This document shows, piece after piece, positions 1 through 8,113 of a stretch of DNA of 33,920 nucleotides. The first letter of the stretch is position 1, and each line of letters begins with the position of its first letter. Source of the DNA: Gammaproteobacteria bacterium. Its GTDB lineage: Bacteria > Pseudomonadota > Gammaproteobacteria > GCA-2400775. The DNA is taken from assembly GCA_002400905.2 (NCBI GenBank), contig NVRQ02000018.1, positions 1-33,920 on the forward strand, in the 5' to 3' direction. The notes under the pieces are model-generated. The model was not told the DNA's origin. It worked only from the letters and a program-made list of their open reading frames with translations, and searched no databases. The translations under genes and the position numbers were made by a program.

Positions 1-66
1 AGGTGCCTCTATAAATAGCTACGATAGTAGCCTGGTTTTAATTTGATTATATCAAGCCAAGCTGAA

Positions 67-2046
67 CTATTGCTTACCTTGTAATTGCTCAAGTATTGCC
101 TCGTTCTCGAGTGTTGAGGTGTCTTGGGTAATTTCTTCACCACAGGCGATGCTGCGTAGTAAGCGTCGCATTATCTTACCTGAACGCGTTTTAGGTAGAT
201 TATCGGCGTAGCGAATTTCTTTGGGCCGGGCGATGGCACCGATTTGCTTGGTCACCCATTGCTGCAGTTCAACGCTTAGCTTGTTGTCAATACCTCCTTC
301 GGGACGTTGTCCTTTTAAGACGACATAGGCAAAGATGGCTTCGCCGGTGATCTCGTCGGGTCGACCAACGACAGCGGCTTCTGTGACCAAGTTATGGGCA
401 ACAAGGGCGGACTCGATTTCCATTGTACCCAGGCGATGGCCAGACACATTGAGTACGTCATCGATGCGGCCCATAATCCAGTAATAACCGTCTTTATCGC
501 GTCGCGCACTATCGCCAGCAACGTAGTATTTATTGTTGAAGCGCTGCCAATACGTTTCTATATAGCGTTTGTCATCTCCCCAAATTGTACGCAGCATTGA
601 AGGCCAGGGTTTTCGTATGACTAGGTAACCACCTTTATCGGCTTCTTCTATTTCTTTACCGCTTTCATCAACGATAGCGACATCCATGCCGGGTAGGGGT
701 AGTGTGCATGAGCCGGGTTTAGTTGCAACAACACCGGGTATTGGTGCGATGACATGAGCTCCGGTTTCGGTTTGCCACCAGGTGTCAACGATAGGGCAGC
801 GCTCTTTGCCAATAACGCGGTGATACCACATCCATGCTTCAGGGTTGATAGGTTCACCAACCGTGCCTAATAGTCGCAATGAAGAGAGATCATACTGGTT
901 TGGAAACTCATCGCCTGCTTTCATGAGGGCGCGTATGGCGGTTGGTGCGGTATAAAATACGGTGACCTTATGGTCTTCACAAAGCTTCCAGAAACGTCCA
1001 GCATCGGGCACGGTTGGCGCGCCTTCGTACATAAGGATTGTCATACCTAAAGCCAGCGGGCCATAGGCGACGTAAGAATGGCCAGTTATCCATCCTACAT
1101 CGGCGGTGCACCAGAAGACGTCGCTTGCTTGTGCATCGAATACCCATTTCATGGTCACGATGGTGCCGAGTAAGTACCCTGCGCTTGAGTGTTGTATACC
1201 TTTTGGTTTACCGGTTGAGCCGGAGGTATATAAAAGAAATAATGGGTGCTCGCTGTTGACCCATTGCGGTGGGCAGTCATCGCTGATATGTTGAATGGCG
1301 TCGTGCCAATAGATATCGCGACCGGGCACCATGGTGACATTTTCTTCGGTTCGATTGAGAACAAAGACAGTTTGTACGCTGCTACAACCTTGCGATAAGG
1401 CTTCATCACAGGCTGCTTTTAATGGGATGATTTTGCCGCCACGGTATCCACCATCAGCAGTAATTACGGCCTTGGCTTGAGCATCTTCTATGCGATTTTT
1501 TAAGGCTTCTGCAGAAAAACCACCAAATACAACAGAATGTATGGCACCGATACGTGCGCACGCCTGCATGGCGATAACGGCCTCAGGCACCATAGGCATA
1601 TAGAGAACAACTCGATCGCCGAGTTTTACTCCGTGGAGTTTGAGTGCGTTGGCAAAGCGACATACGGCGGAATGCAATTGTCGATAAGTTAACGTTTGCG
1701 TATCGCCGCGTTCGCCTTCAAAGAGTATGGCGGTTTTATCGGCGTGGTCAATGAGATGTCGGTCAATGCAATTGACACTAACATTGAGTGTGCCTTCGTC
1801 AAACCAACGATAATGCGGTGCCTTGCTGTCATCGAGTGTTTTACTAAAGTGTGTTTGCCAGTCGATTTCGTTATGCGCGAGCTTTGCCCAAAACAATTCG
1901 TGATCGTCATTGGCCAGTTGATTGAGTGTTTTTAAATTATGATTATTGATCGACGTATTTTCAACAAACTGACTCGACGGCAAAAAGCGGCGATCTTCTT
2001 TTAAGATAGAGTCAATAGTGTCGTTACGCGACTTATTCGTCACCAT
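67..2046 (-). CDS. acs: Acetyl-CoA synthetase (acetate--CoA ligase)
   Basis: The 659-residue product is full length for AMP-forming acetyl-CoA synthetase, which activates acetate to acetyl-CoA through acetyl-AMP in the cytoplasm. It carries the N-terminal ACAS segment ([15 protein letters not shown]), the P-loop-like adenylation motif [14 protein letters not shown], the acetate-pocket region [16 protein letters not shown], the WWQTETG motif, [20 protein letters not shown] and GHRLGT. The C-terminal [14 protein letters not shown] motif contains the lysine that protein acetyltransferases of the Pat/AcuA type acetylate in this family. The start is ATG with GGAG very close upstream; the next codon, GTG, has better spacing and is an alternative start. 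The dksA-like gene lies upstream on the same strand with a 28-bp gap, so cotranscription is possible. Identity is secure. Confidence 0.97.
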   Translation of the reverse strand: MVTNKSRNDTIDSILKEDRRFLPSSQFVENTSINNHNLKTLNQLANDDHELFWAKLAHNEIDWQTHFSKTLDDSKAPHYRWFDEGTLNVSVNCIDRHLIDHADKTAILFEGERGDTQTLTYRQLHSAVCRFANALKLHGVKLGDRVVLYMPMVPEAVIAMQACARIGAIHSVVFGGFSAEALKNRIEDAQAKAVITADGGYRGGKIIPLKAACDEALSQGCSSVQTVFVLNRTEENVTMVPGRDIYWHDAIQHISDDCPPQWVNSEHPLFLLYTSGSTGKPKGIQHSSAGYLLGTIVTMKWVFDAQASDVFWCTADVGWITGHSYVAYGPLALGMTILMYEGAPTVPDAGRFWKLCEDHKVTVFYTAPTAIRALMKAGDEFPNQYDLSSLRLLGTVGEPINPEAWMWYHRVIGKERCPIVDTWWQTETGAHVIAPIPGVVATKPGSCTLPLPGMDVAIVDESGKEIEEADKGGYLVIRKPWPSMLRTIWGDDKRYIETYWQRFNNKYYVAGDSARRDKDGYYWIMGRIDDVLNVSGHRLGTMEIESALVAHNLVTEAAVVGRPDEITGEAIFAYVVLKGQRPEGGIDNKLSVELQQWVTKQIGAIARPKEIRYADNLPKTRSGKIMRRLLRSIACGEEITQDTSTLENEAILEQLQGKQ

Positions 2047-2074
2047 TGACTCCGATGTGTTTTATTAATGCATG

Positions 2075-2929
2075 CTAACGACTGATTTGTTTTTCCTTGA
2101 TCTCGTCAAGTGTTTTGCAATCAATACACTGTGTTGCAGTAGGGCGTGCTTCGAGGCGGCGGATACCGATCTCTATACCGCACGTTTCGCAATACCCATA
2201 ATCTTCTGATTCGATAAGATTTAACGATTCATCGATTTTTTTGATTAGCTTGCGTTCGCGATCGCGCGTGCGAAGTTCGATGGTGAACTCGGATTCTTGG
2301 GTGGCGCGGTCGGTGGGGTCGGGAAAGTTGCCCGCTTCATCTTGCATGTGATGCACGGTGCGATCAACTTCCTGCATTAGCGCACGCTTCCAGGTATGGA
2401 GAATATTACGAAAATGAGCAGCTTGCTCATCGCCCATATAAGATTCGCCACGTTTTTCTTTATACGGTGCAATAGGTGTGTCACCCATCGCAAGAATATC
2501 TGTTCCTTCTAGTGCAGCTCGTTTTTGGGTTGCGTTTATTGATTTAGCTTTAGGTGCTGGAGTCATTGCTTTTTTTACTGATGCGGCTTTCACTGATACC
2601 TTCTTTTTGGGAGCGGATTTTTTCACCGTCGTTGCTTTGACAACTGCTTTTTTAGCAGGTGCTATCTTTACAGGTGCTTTTTTGGCCACTGCTTTCTTTT
2701 TAGGGGCTGTTTTTTTTGCTACGGCCTTCTTTTTAGGCGGTGCAGCAGCTTTTTTCGCCGTTTTCTTGGCAGCAGCTTTTGGCGCTGCTTTTTTTGCTAA
2801 CGTTTTCGCTGCCTTCTTTTTAGGCGCGCTTTTTTTAATAACAGACTTTTTAGGTGCTGCCGTCTTTTTTACGACCTTTTTTTTGGCCGCTTTCTTTACA
2901 GGCGCCTTTTTATTTTTACCTTTAGGCAT
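2075..2929 (-). CDS. dksA: DksA/TraR-type zinc-finger protein with long Lys/Ala-rich N-terminal tail
   Basis: The 284-residue product has two parts. Residues 1 to about 140 are almost entirely Lys, Ala, Pro, Val and Thr in KKAAxKK-type repeats like those of histone H1-like proteins. Residues about 145 to 284 are a DksA core: the start [21 protein letters not shown], a coiled coil whose tip carries DPTDRA, and a zinc finger CETCG...CIDC. DksA binds the RNA polymerase secondary channel and works with ppGpp; the tip acidic residues needed for this are present. Usual DksA is about 150 residues, so the tail roughly doubles it. I chose the ATG at 2929 because GGGAG lies 6 nt upstream; an in-frame start 24 nt earlier has no such site. 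Whether this is the only DksA of the cell cannot be seen here. Confidence 0.9.
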   Translation of the reverse strand: MPKGKNKKAPVKKAAKKKVVKKTAAPKKSVIKKSAPKKKAAKTLAKKAAPKAAAKKTAKKAAAPPKKKAVAKKTAPKKKAVAKKAPVKIAPAKKAVVKATTVKKSAPKKKVSVKAASVKKAMTPAPKAKSINATQKRAALEGTDILAMGDTPIAPYKEKRGESYMGDEQAAHFRNILHTWKRALMQEVDRTVHHMQDEAGNFPDPTDRATQESEFTIELRTRDRERKLIKKIDESLNLIESEDYGYCETCGIEIGIRRLEARPTATQCIDCKTLDEIKEKQISR

Positions 2930-2963
2930 GCTGTACTCCCTCACTCGCCACAATAAACCTTAC

Positions 2964-2992
2964 CTTATAGCATATTCGTGCGCCTTGACCAA
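2964..2992 (-). promoter_or_regulatory. Putative sigma-70 promoter of the dksA-like gene
   Basis: On the minus strand TATAAG (2969-2964) is preceded by TGC, giving an extended -10. A weak -35, TTGGTC (2992-2987), lies 17 bp upstream. The distance to the ATG at 2929 leaves a short leader. Confidence 0.45.
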
Positions 2993-3099
2993 GTTCAAAT
3001 AATTAAATTGACTATCTGCATAGGTGTGGGTTTGCTATGCTGGCGCGCAGCTATTTTTGTCTTTTATGGTACAAGTTTACACGCCAAGAAGGAGGTGTG

Positions 3100-3870
3100 A
3101 TGGATTGTTTTGATGCGTATCTGTTCGATGTGGATGGTACTTTGGCCGATACAGAACGTGATGGCCATTTGATTGCTTTCAATAAGGCTTTTGCTGATGC
3201 CGGGCTCGCCTGGCATTGGTCGATTGAACTTTATATTGAATTACTTGCGGTGACGGGTGGTAAGGAGCGAATGCTTCATTATCTTGAGAAGTATGATCCG
3301 CCATTTGTTGATGTGTCGATAGATTTGGAGGATTACTTTTCTTCGATACACGCTGTTAAAACCGATCATTTTAAGGATATGGTCGATAATGGTGCTGTTG
3401 CATTACGTCCTGGTATAGAGCGATTTCTTAGGGAAGCGCGCGCGAAAAACAGGCGTTTGGCTATTTCAACCACTACGACATATGGCAATGTGACGGCTTT
3501 GCTGAGTAATACCTTGGGTAAGGAGTCAATTGATTGGTTTGAGTTGATTGCCGCAGGGGATATTGTTGCCAATAAAAAACCGGCAGCGGATGTTTACCAT
3601 TATGCCTTGAAAGAAATGGGATTGGAGGCAGAGCAGTGCTTGGTTTTTGAAGATTCACGTAATGGCATTTTGTCAGCAAAAGGTGCCAACCTAACAACGC
3701 TTATAACGGTTAACGATTTCACCCATGACCATAATTTTAGCGGTGCCGAATTGATTGTGTCAGACCTTGGAGAGCCAGATAGCGCTATGAAAATAATTGG
3801 CGGTACTGAGGCAGATAAATTTAATGGCGTGTTGATGCTGGATGTTGAAACACTCGATCGCTTGCGGTAG
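3100..3870 (+). CDS. CbbY-like HAD-superfamily phosphatase
   Basis: The 256-residue haloacid dehalogenase subfamily IA protein has motif I FDVDGTLADTE (Asp10 nucleophile, Asp12 acid/base), motif II in the run AISTTTTYGNV, the motif III lysine in NKKPAADVY, and VFEDSRNG near residues 187-194. The cap region DGHLIAFNKAFADAGLAWHW and LLAVTGGKERMLHY closely resembles CbbY. Characterised CbbY proteins dephosphorylate xylulose-1,5-bisphosphate, an inhibitor of Rubisco. I did not give the symbol because no Rubisco genes are in view and paralogues act on other sugar phosphates. The start is the ATG at 3100 with a full AGGAGG just upstream; an earlier in-frame ATG at 3037 lacks support. The aminotransferase starts 6 nt after the stop, so the two genes are probably one operon. 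Confidence 0.85.
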   Translation: MDCFDAYLFDVDGTLADTERDGHLIAFNKAFADAGLAWHWSIELYIELLAVTGGKERMLHYLEKYDPPFVDVSIDLEDYFSSIHAVKTDHFKDMVDNGAVALRPGIERFLREARAKNRRLAISTTTTYGNVTALLSNTLGKESIDWFELIAAGDIVANKKPAADVYHYALKEMGLEAEQCLVFEDSRNGILSAKGANLTTLITVNDFTHDHNFSGAELIVSDLGEPDSAMKIIGGTEADKFNGVLMLDVETLDRLR

Positions 3871-3876
3871 TTTTTA

Positions 3877-5040
3877 ATGCGAATTTCAAGGCGTGCGCTA
3901 GAGATCGAACCCTTTCGAGTGATGGGCGTATTGGCCCGTGCCCGTGCGATGGAGCAAGAGGGTCACGATGTTATTCATATGGAAATAGGAGAACCTGATT
4001 TCGCCACGCCGCAGCCGATTATTAGGGCAGGTATTAGTGCATTAGAAAACGGGTTTACGCATTACACGCCGGCTTTGGGCCTACCACAGCTGCGTGAAGC
4101 AATAAGCCAATATTATCAATCCCAGTTTGGTGTCAGCGTCAGCAGTGATCGTATTGTCGTGACGCCGGGTAGCTCCGGTGCGTTGCAATTATCGATGGCG
4201 GCTTTGCTAAACCCGGGTGATGAAGTGTTGATGGCTGATCCGGGTTATCCGTGTAATCGACATTTTGTCCGCTTATTCGATGGCCAACCTGCTTTGATAG
4301 CGGTGAATGAGTCAACGCAATATCAGTTGACAGCTGAGTTACTTGATAAGCATTGGACGGCAAAGACCAAAGCGGTTTTGTTGGCGAGTCCTTCTAACCC
4401 TACCGGGACCTGTTGTTCTTTAGCAGAGCTCAAACTGATCGTTGAGCTCGTTAAAAGCCGAGGTGGTGTCTTAATCGTCGATGAGATTTATCAATCTCTG
4501 GTCTATGACCGTGAGCCTGAAACAGTGTTATCCCTCAGTGATGAGGTTATTGTTATTAATAGCTTCTCGAAATATTTTGGTATGACAGGCTGGCGTGTGG
4601 GTTGGATGATTGCGCCAGTTGAATATGTGCCCATAATGGATAAATTGGCGCAAAATTTCTTTCTTGCCACGTCTACTCCAGCGCAATATGCAGCGTTGGC
4701 CGCATTTAGTGAAGAAACCTTAAGTGAGTTAGAAGACCGACACCAGCAACTCAAGCAACGTCGTGATTACTTGGTTGAGGCGGTCAAGAAACTTGGTTTT
4801 GGGGTGCCAGTAAAGCCTGAAGGTGCATTTTATATTTACGCTCAATGCGCTGCTTTAAGTGACGATAGCCAAGCGTTGACGGATGAATTGCTCGCGCAAA
4901 CGGCAGTGGCTTTGACGCCAGGGAATGATTTTGGTCTCAATAAGTCCAATCATTATGTGCGGTTTGCTTATACGGCTGACTTGTCGCATTTACGTGAGGG
5001 TGTTGAACGATTATCAACCTATTTAAAGCGATCGCGTTAG
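3877..5040 (+). CDS. PLP-dependent aminotransferase, class I/II
   Basis: The 387-residue fold-type I aminotransferase shows IGEPDFATPQ (substrate loop), the TPGSSGALQL phosphate-binding segment, SPSNPTG with the conserved Asn, VDEIYQ (Asp202, Tyr205), the Schiff-base lysine in SFSKYFGMTGWR (Lys232) and Arg240. A C-terminal Arg in NHYVRFAY should bind the substrate carboxylate. Family members take aspartate, alanine or similar amino acids; the substrate cannot be assigned from sequence alone. It lies 6 nt behind the CbbY-like gene with only a weak ribosome site, which suggests translational coupling. The pairing with a sugar-phosphate phosphatase does not by itself define a pathway. Confidence 0.92.
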   Translation: MRISRRALEIEPFRVMGVLARARAMEQEGHDVIHMEIGEPDFATPQPIIRAGISALENGFTHYTPALGLPQLREAISQYYQSQFGVSVSSDRIVVTPGSSGALQLSMAALLNPGDEVLMADPGYPCNRHFVRLFDGQPALIAVNESTQYQLTAELLDKHWTAKTKAVLLASPSNPTGTCCSLAELKLIVELVKSRGGVLIVDEIYQSLVYDREPETVLSLSDEVIVINSFSKYFGMTGWRVGWMIAPVEYVPIMDKLAQNFFLATSTPAQYAALAAFSEETLSELEDRHQQLKQRRDYLVEAVKKLGFGVPVKPEGAFYIYAQCAALSDDSQALTDELLAQTAVALTPGNDFGLNKSNHYVRFAYTADLSHLREGVERLSTYLKRSR

Positions 5041-5095
5041 GCGACGTTCAGTGTGATGTGGGTATGATAAAATTGGCTATTGGTTTGGATTGTTC

Positions 5096-6091
5096 ATGAT
5101 GAAAATAGTATCTCAAACTCGTTTATGGGTATTGCTGGCTAGCACGCTGATCACTGTTTTTATAAGTGGTTCTAGTGCTGCGCAAACGTTCGCTTTGCCA
5201 CCACCCGAAACAGATGTGATTGGTAAGGTAGATTATGTCTACGCTAAACATGAAGATACCTTGGCGGATATCGCACGCGAATGGGGTTTAGGTTACGAAG
5301 AGATCGTTCGTGCTAATCCTGACATTGACCCATGGTTGCCAGGTTCAGGGTCTAAGGTTATTTTACCTACTCAATACGTATTGCCTCGTGCTCCGCGTGA
5401 AGGTGTGGTTGTAAACATCTCAGAGATGCGGCTGTATTACTTTCCTAAGCCCGCTAAAGATGAGCCCGCGCAAGTGGTTACTTATCCAATTAGTGTTGGC
5501 AGAGTCGATTGGGCAACGCCGCTTGGTTTGACTAAGATTGTGAGCAAGCGTAAAGACCCAACTTGGCGTCCACCGGCATCGATTCTCAAGGAACATGCTG
5601 ATAATGGTGACCCATTACCTAGTGTGGTGCCTCCTGGCCCAGATAACCCCTTGGGCAAGTTTGCACTGAATTTGGGGATTCCGGGTTATCTGATTCATGG
5701 CACCAATAAGCCTGCAGGTGTAGGTATGCAGGTTACCCATGGTTGCATGCGTTTGTATCCAGAAAACATCAAATCATTATTTGAGTCAGTTGATGTTGGC
5801 GTTAAAGTGCGTTTGGTTGATCAGCCGACTAAGGTGGGTTGGCTGGATAATACCTTGTATATAGAAGTGCATGAAGCGCTTGGACAAGCGGATGAAACTG
5901 ATAGTTCAGATAAGACGACGGCCGTTAAAGCGATTATTGATGCAACACATGAGCGTGAAGCAAGCATAGAGTGGTCGCGTTTGCGTTTAGTTGTTGATCA
6001 GGCAAGTGGCTTGCCAGTGCCAATATCATTACCTCTAAGTGAGCAGCCAGCACTGAAATTAGAATCTAATGTCGTGTCTTTGTCTGAATAG
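5096..6091 (+). CDS. LysM-containing L,D-transpeptidase (YkuD family)
   Basis: The 331-residue exported protein has a signal peptide at about residues 1-28 (hydrophobic LWVLLASTLITVFISG, then SSAAQ), a LysM-like peptidoglycan-binding segment near 47-93 (HEDTLADIAREWGLGYEEIVRANP) and a YkuD catalytic domain near 100-255. The active site reads HGTNKPAGVGMQVTHGCMRL; His201, His215 and the nucleophile Cys217 are all present. Enzymes of the ErfK/YbiS/YcfS type link Braun lipoprotein to peptidoglycan or form 3-3 cross-links in the periplasm. The next gene, convergent across a shared terminator, encodes a lipoprotein ending in Lys, a plausible substrate. A TTG two codons upstream could also start translation; the ATG at 5096 or 5099 is more likely. 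Confidence 0.93.
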   Translation: MMKIVSQTRLWVLLASTLITVFISGSSAAQTFALPPPETDVIGKVDYVYAKHEDTLADIAREWGLGYEEIVRANPDIDPWLPGSGSKVILPTQYVLPRAPREGVVVNISEMRLYYFPKPAKDEPAQVVTYPISVGRVDWATPLGLTKIVSKRKDPTWRPPASILKEHADNGDPLPSVVPPGPDNPLGKFALNLGIPGYLIHGTNKPAGVGMQVTHGCMRLYPENIKSLFESVDVGVKVRLVDQPTKVGWLDNTLYIEVHEALGQADETDSSDKTTAVKAIIDATHEREASIEWSRLRLVVDQASGLPVPISLPLSEQPALKLESNVVSLSE

Positions 6092-6124
6092 GCCGACTGA
6101 GTATTAGCCAGTTTTTTTAAACAT

Positions 6125-6160
6125 AAAAAAAGCCCGCATAGATTATGCGGGCTTTTTCGT
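6125..6160. terminator. Bidirectional rho-independent terminator
   Basis: A perfect 10-bp stem AGCCCGCATA / TATGCGGGCT (6131-6140 with 6144-6153, 3-nt loop) is flanked by an A run on the left and a T run on the right. It can end transcription of both the L,D-transpeptidase (+) and the lipoprotein gene (-). Confidence 0.92.
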
Positions 6161-6174
6161 TTTCGGGGGATTGC

Positions 6175-6495
6175 TTATTTCTGCATAGACTTCTTAAACA
6201 TACGATCAAGACGGTCTGTGTTTGCATCGCAGCATTCGCTAGCGTCAGAAGCTAAGTTGTAAGCAGCATCAGCGTCTTTTTGAGCAGCACTTGCGGCACT
6301 TGATGCGCTGGCAGCAGCAGATTTTGCACTGTTTGCAGCACTTAATGCAGCAGAAGCATCAGCAGCGGCAGAGGCAGCATCAGCTTGAGCTTGAGCAACG
6401 GAAGCTTCAAGGCCTTCATGACTAGCGCAACCATAAAGTGCACCAGCGGTAATGGCAACGACTGCCAGTTTAGATAAAGATTTCAATGTGATCAT
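6175..6495 (-). CDS. Alanine-zipper murein lipoprotein (Lpp/OprI type)
   Basis: The 106-residue lipoprotein starts MITLKSLSKLAVVAITAGAL and has the lipobox LYGC with lipidated Cys23. Residues about 28-80 are a heptad-like Ala/Ser zipper that would form a trimeric coiled coil. The C-terminus, RLDRMFKKSMQK, ends in lysine like Lpp and OprI, whose last lysine is joined to diaminopimelate by L,D-transpeptidases. It is longer than E. coli Lpp (78 residues) and has two extra cysteines (Cys88, Cys89) before the terminal helix. The start at 6495 has GGGAG 9 nt upstream; an upstream in-frame ATG (6528) is not supported. L,D-transpeptidase genes lie on both sides, which supports covalent anchoring of the outer membrane. 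The anchoring itself is inferred. Confidence 0.88.
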   Translation of the reverse strand: MITLKSLSKLAVVAITAGALYGCASHEGLEASVAQAQADAASAAADASAALSAANSAKSAAASASSAASAAQKDADAAYNLASDASECCDANTDRLDRMFKKSMQK

Positions 6496-6567
6496 GAGTG
6501 TGTTCTCCCTCTTTAATTTTGAGCCCAATCGATACAGAAGAATTGCTGCATTAAGCTTTCAACCGCA

Positions 6568-6595
6568 ATGGTAGCAATATTTTGAGTTTCGTCAA
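6568..6595 (-). promoter_or_regulatory. Putative sigma-70 promoter of the lipoprotein gene
   Basis: On the minus strand TTGACG (6595-6590), a 16-bp spacer and TACCAT (6573-6568) form a good -35 and a fair -10. The leader to the ATG at 6495 is about 65 nt, as expected for a highly expressed lpp-like gene. Confidence 0.5.
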
Positions 6596-6640
6596 ATACT
6601 TAATGCGGTTTTTTAACTTTATTTTGTATTCAGTTAGGGT

Positions 6641-7225
6641 TCAGCGGATAACAACTCGTGTACCTATTTTTAACCATAAAGCAAGTTCTTCTATTTCTTT
6701 GTTGGTCAGTGCAATACAACCAAGCGTCCAATTATATCGCTGATGGATTTTGAGATCTTTATTGCCGAGGCCATGAATACCAAGATAGCCCCCTAGCTTG
6801 GTGTTTTGCGGCGGAACCTCACCGAGAGCAATGGCATCTTTAATACGATAATAGTCGCGCCGATCTATTTCACCTCGGTTATAGGCTTTTTGAACGCGTT
6901 CGAGATTGGGATAGTTGAGGCCAAAAAACATATGGAACTGGCTTTCTTTAGCAATCCAAGCAATTTTGAAATCACCGAGTGGTGTTTTCCCATCATCGCG
7001 AACACGTAGCTGTGCAGCACCACCACGACCAATGGCGATATCTTCAAATATTTTCACCGTGTGATCCTCGCGCTTAATTAATAATTTTTCGGCTTTCGTA
7101 TCAATCAGTATCCAGGGCTCATAAGGCTGATTAGCAGAGAGGCTAGTTGTCCACACTAAAATGCTGGCGAGCAGTATTACGGTGAATGTGGGTATTCGTA
7201 TTAATGTAAGAAAGCGATGGATCAT
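6641..7225 (-). CDS. L,D-transpeptidase, short YkuD-domain protein
   Basis: The 194-residue protein has an N-terminal hydrophobic signal (FTVILLASILVWTTSLSA, residues about 14-31) and then a YkuD domain filling the rest. Catalytic residues are in LGIHGLGNKD (His) and YNWTLGCIALTN (Cys), the TLGCIAL variant of the HGC motif found in short L,D-transpeptidases of the YafK/ErfK group. It has no LysM or other wall-binding domain, unlike the enzyme at 5096. It may cross-link murein, attach lipoprotein or release it; sequence does not separate these. The ATG has AGGCG upstream at suitable spacing. It is the last gene of a minus-strand run from queF, 108 bp after cysZ, so it may be cotranscribed or use its own promoter in that gap. 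Confidence 0.88.
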   Translation of the reverse strand: MIHRFLTLIRIPTFTVILLASILVWTTSLSANQPYEPWILIDTKAEKLLIKREDHTVKIFEDIAIGRGGAAQLRVRDDGKTPLGDFKIAWIAKESQFHMFFGLNYPNLERVQKAYNRGEIDRRDYYRIKDAIALGEVPPQNTKLGGYLGIHGLGNKDLKIHQRYNWTLGCIALTNKEIEELALWLKIGTRVVIR

Positions 7226-7333
7226 GGTGCGCCTAGTGTAAGTAATCTGTCAGATGATGCAAGTTGTAGCATCTCTATGATTCAATATCGGCATATTTGC
7301 CTATCGCTGAATCCTATTATTTTAGCGGTTTTG

Positions 7334-8092
7334 CTACTTATTCTGGCAATACAATGCGGTTGCGCCGGCGACAGCACAAGGCATTACGATAAAATTAAGT
7401 AATGGAATAGCGTTAGCAAACGCGACAATAGCACCAAACCCAAAAGATAGGCCGCGCTGACGTTTATGGTATTGCCGTTGATTCTTGAAAGGTATGCGGT
7501 GATTAGACATGGGGTAGTCGAGATATTCAACGGCGAGCATCCAGCTGCTAAAAATTAGCCATAGTATGGGCGCAGCAATGTTGAGTACGGGGATCAAAAA
7601 TATTATTAGTAGCGGTATAGCCCGAAGTATAAAGTAGCCAATCTTGTGCAGCTCATGTGCTATGGCGACAAGGCTGTCTTTAATTAAGTTGTGGTTGCTA
7701 TTCGTTGGTGCGTCGCCTGTTAAGTGATGTTCAACGGCTTCAGCGAGATAGCCATTAAAGGGTGCAGCCACCAAGTTTGCGATCATCGAAAAAAAGAAGA
7801 ATAAAAAAAATAGCGCAGAGACCACAAATAATGGCCAAATAACCCAGCGAAAGCTACTCACTATAGAGCCTAGCCACGACAACCAACCTGGCAATTGCTC
7901 AGTCCATAAGTCTAGTTTGTTGGTCAACGACACGATGAGATCGCTGGTGTAGCTATAGCCGAGCAGGATAAGCAAAGTAAATAATACGATATTGATCGCT
8001 AGAGGAATAAGGGTAAAGCGTCTTATGTTAGGTTTCAGTATTAAACCGAAGCCTTTCAAAAAAAAGTTAGCACCACGTAAAAATTGCATCAT
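7334..8092 (-). CDS. cysZ: CysZ-like sulfate transporter (EI24 family membrane protein)
   Basis: The 252-residue integral membrane protein has hydrophobic segments near residues 28-48, 85-110, 155-185 and 225-247. The N-terminus FLRGANFFLKGFGLILKPNIRRFTLIPLAIN and the segment ANLVAAPFNGYLAEAVE are typical of CysZ, and a basic loop with repeated Arg/Lys (PFKNQRQYHKRQRG) is also characteristic. CysZ brings sulfate into the cytoplasm for assimilation. The gene sits 21 nt behind the ribulose kinase gene on the same strand, without other sulfate genes nearby. Two adjacent ATG codons could serve as start and the ribosome site is weak. Confidence 0.85.
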   Translation of the reverse strand: MMQFLRGANFFLKGFGLILKPNIRRFTLIPLAINIVLFTLLILLGYSYTSDLIVSLTNKLDLWTEQLPGWLSWLGSIVSSFRWVIWPLFVVSALFFLFFFFSMIANLVAAPFNGYLAEAVEHHLTGDAPTNSNHNLIKDSLVAIAHELHKIGYFILRAIPLLIIFLIPVLNIAAPILWLIFSSWMLAVEYLDYPMSNHRIPFKNQRQYHKRQRGLSFGFGAIVAFANAIPLLNFIVMPCAVAGATALYCQNK

Positions 8093-8113
8093 CGAATAAG
8101 TGTTTAATACACA

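Noticed and set aside
1-12. AGGTGCCTCTAT at the window edge as an end of another copy of the zipA-ligA element
   Set aside because: Only about seven bases match either terminal repeat, and the element body would lie outside the window; it cannot be judged.
2478-3002. Long plus-strand frame rich in Ala and Phe
   Set aside because: It is the antisense of the Lys/Ala-rich tail of the dksA-like gene; AAA/AAG and GCx codons read backwards give Phe and Ala. No start signal.
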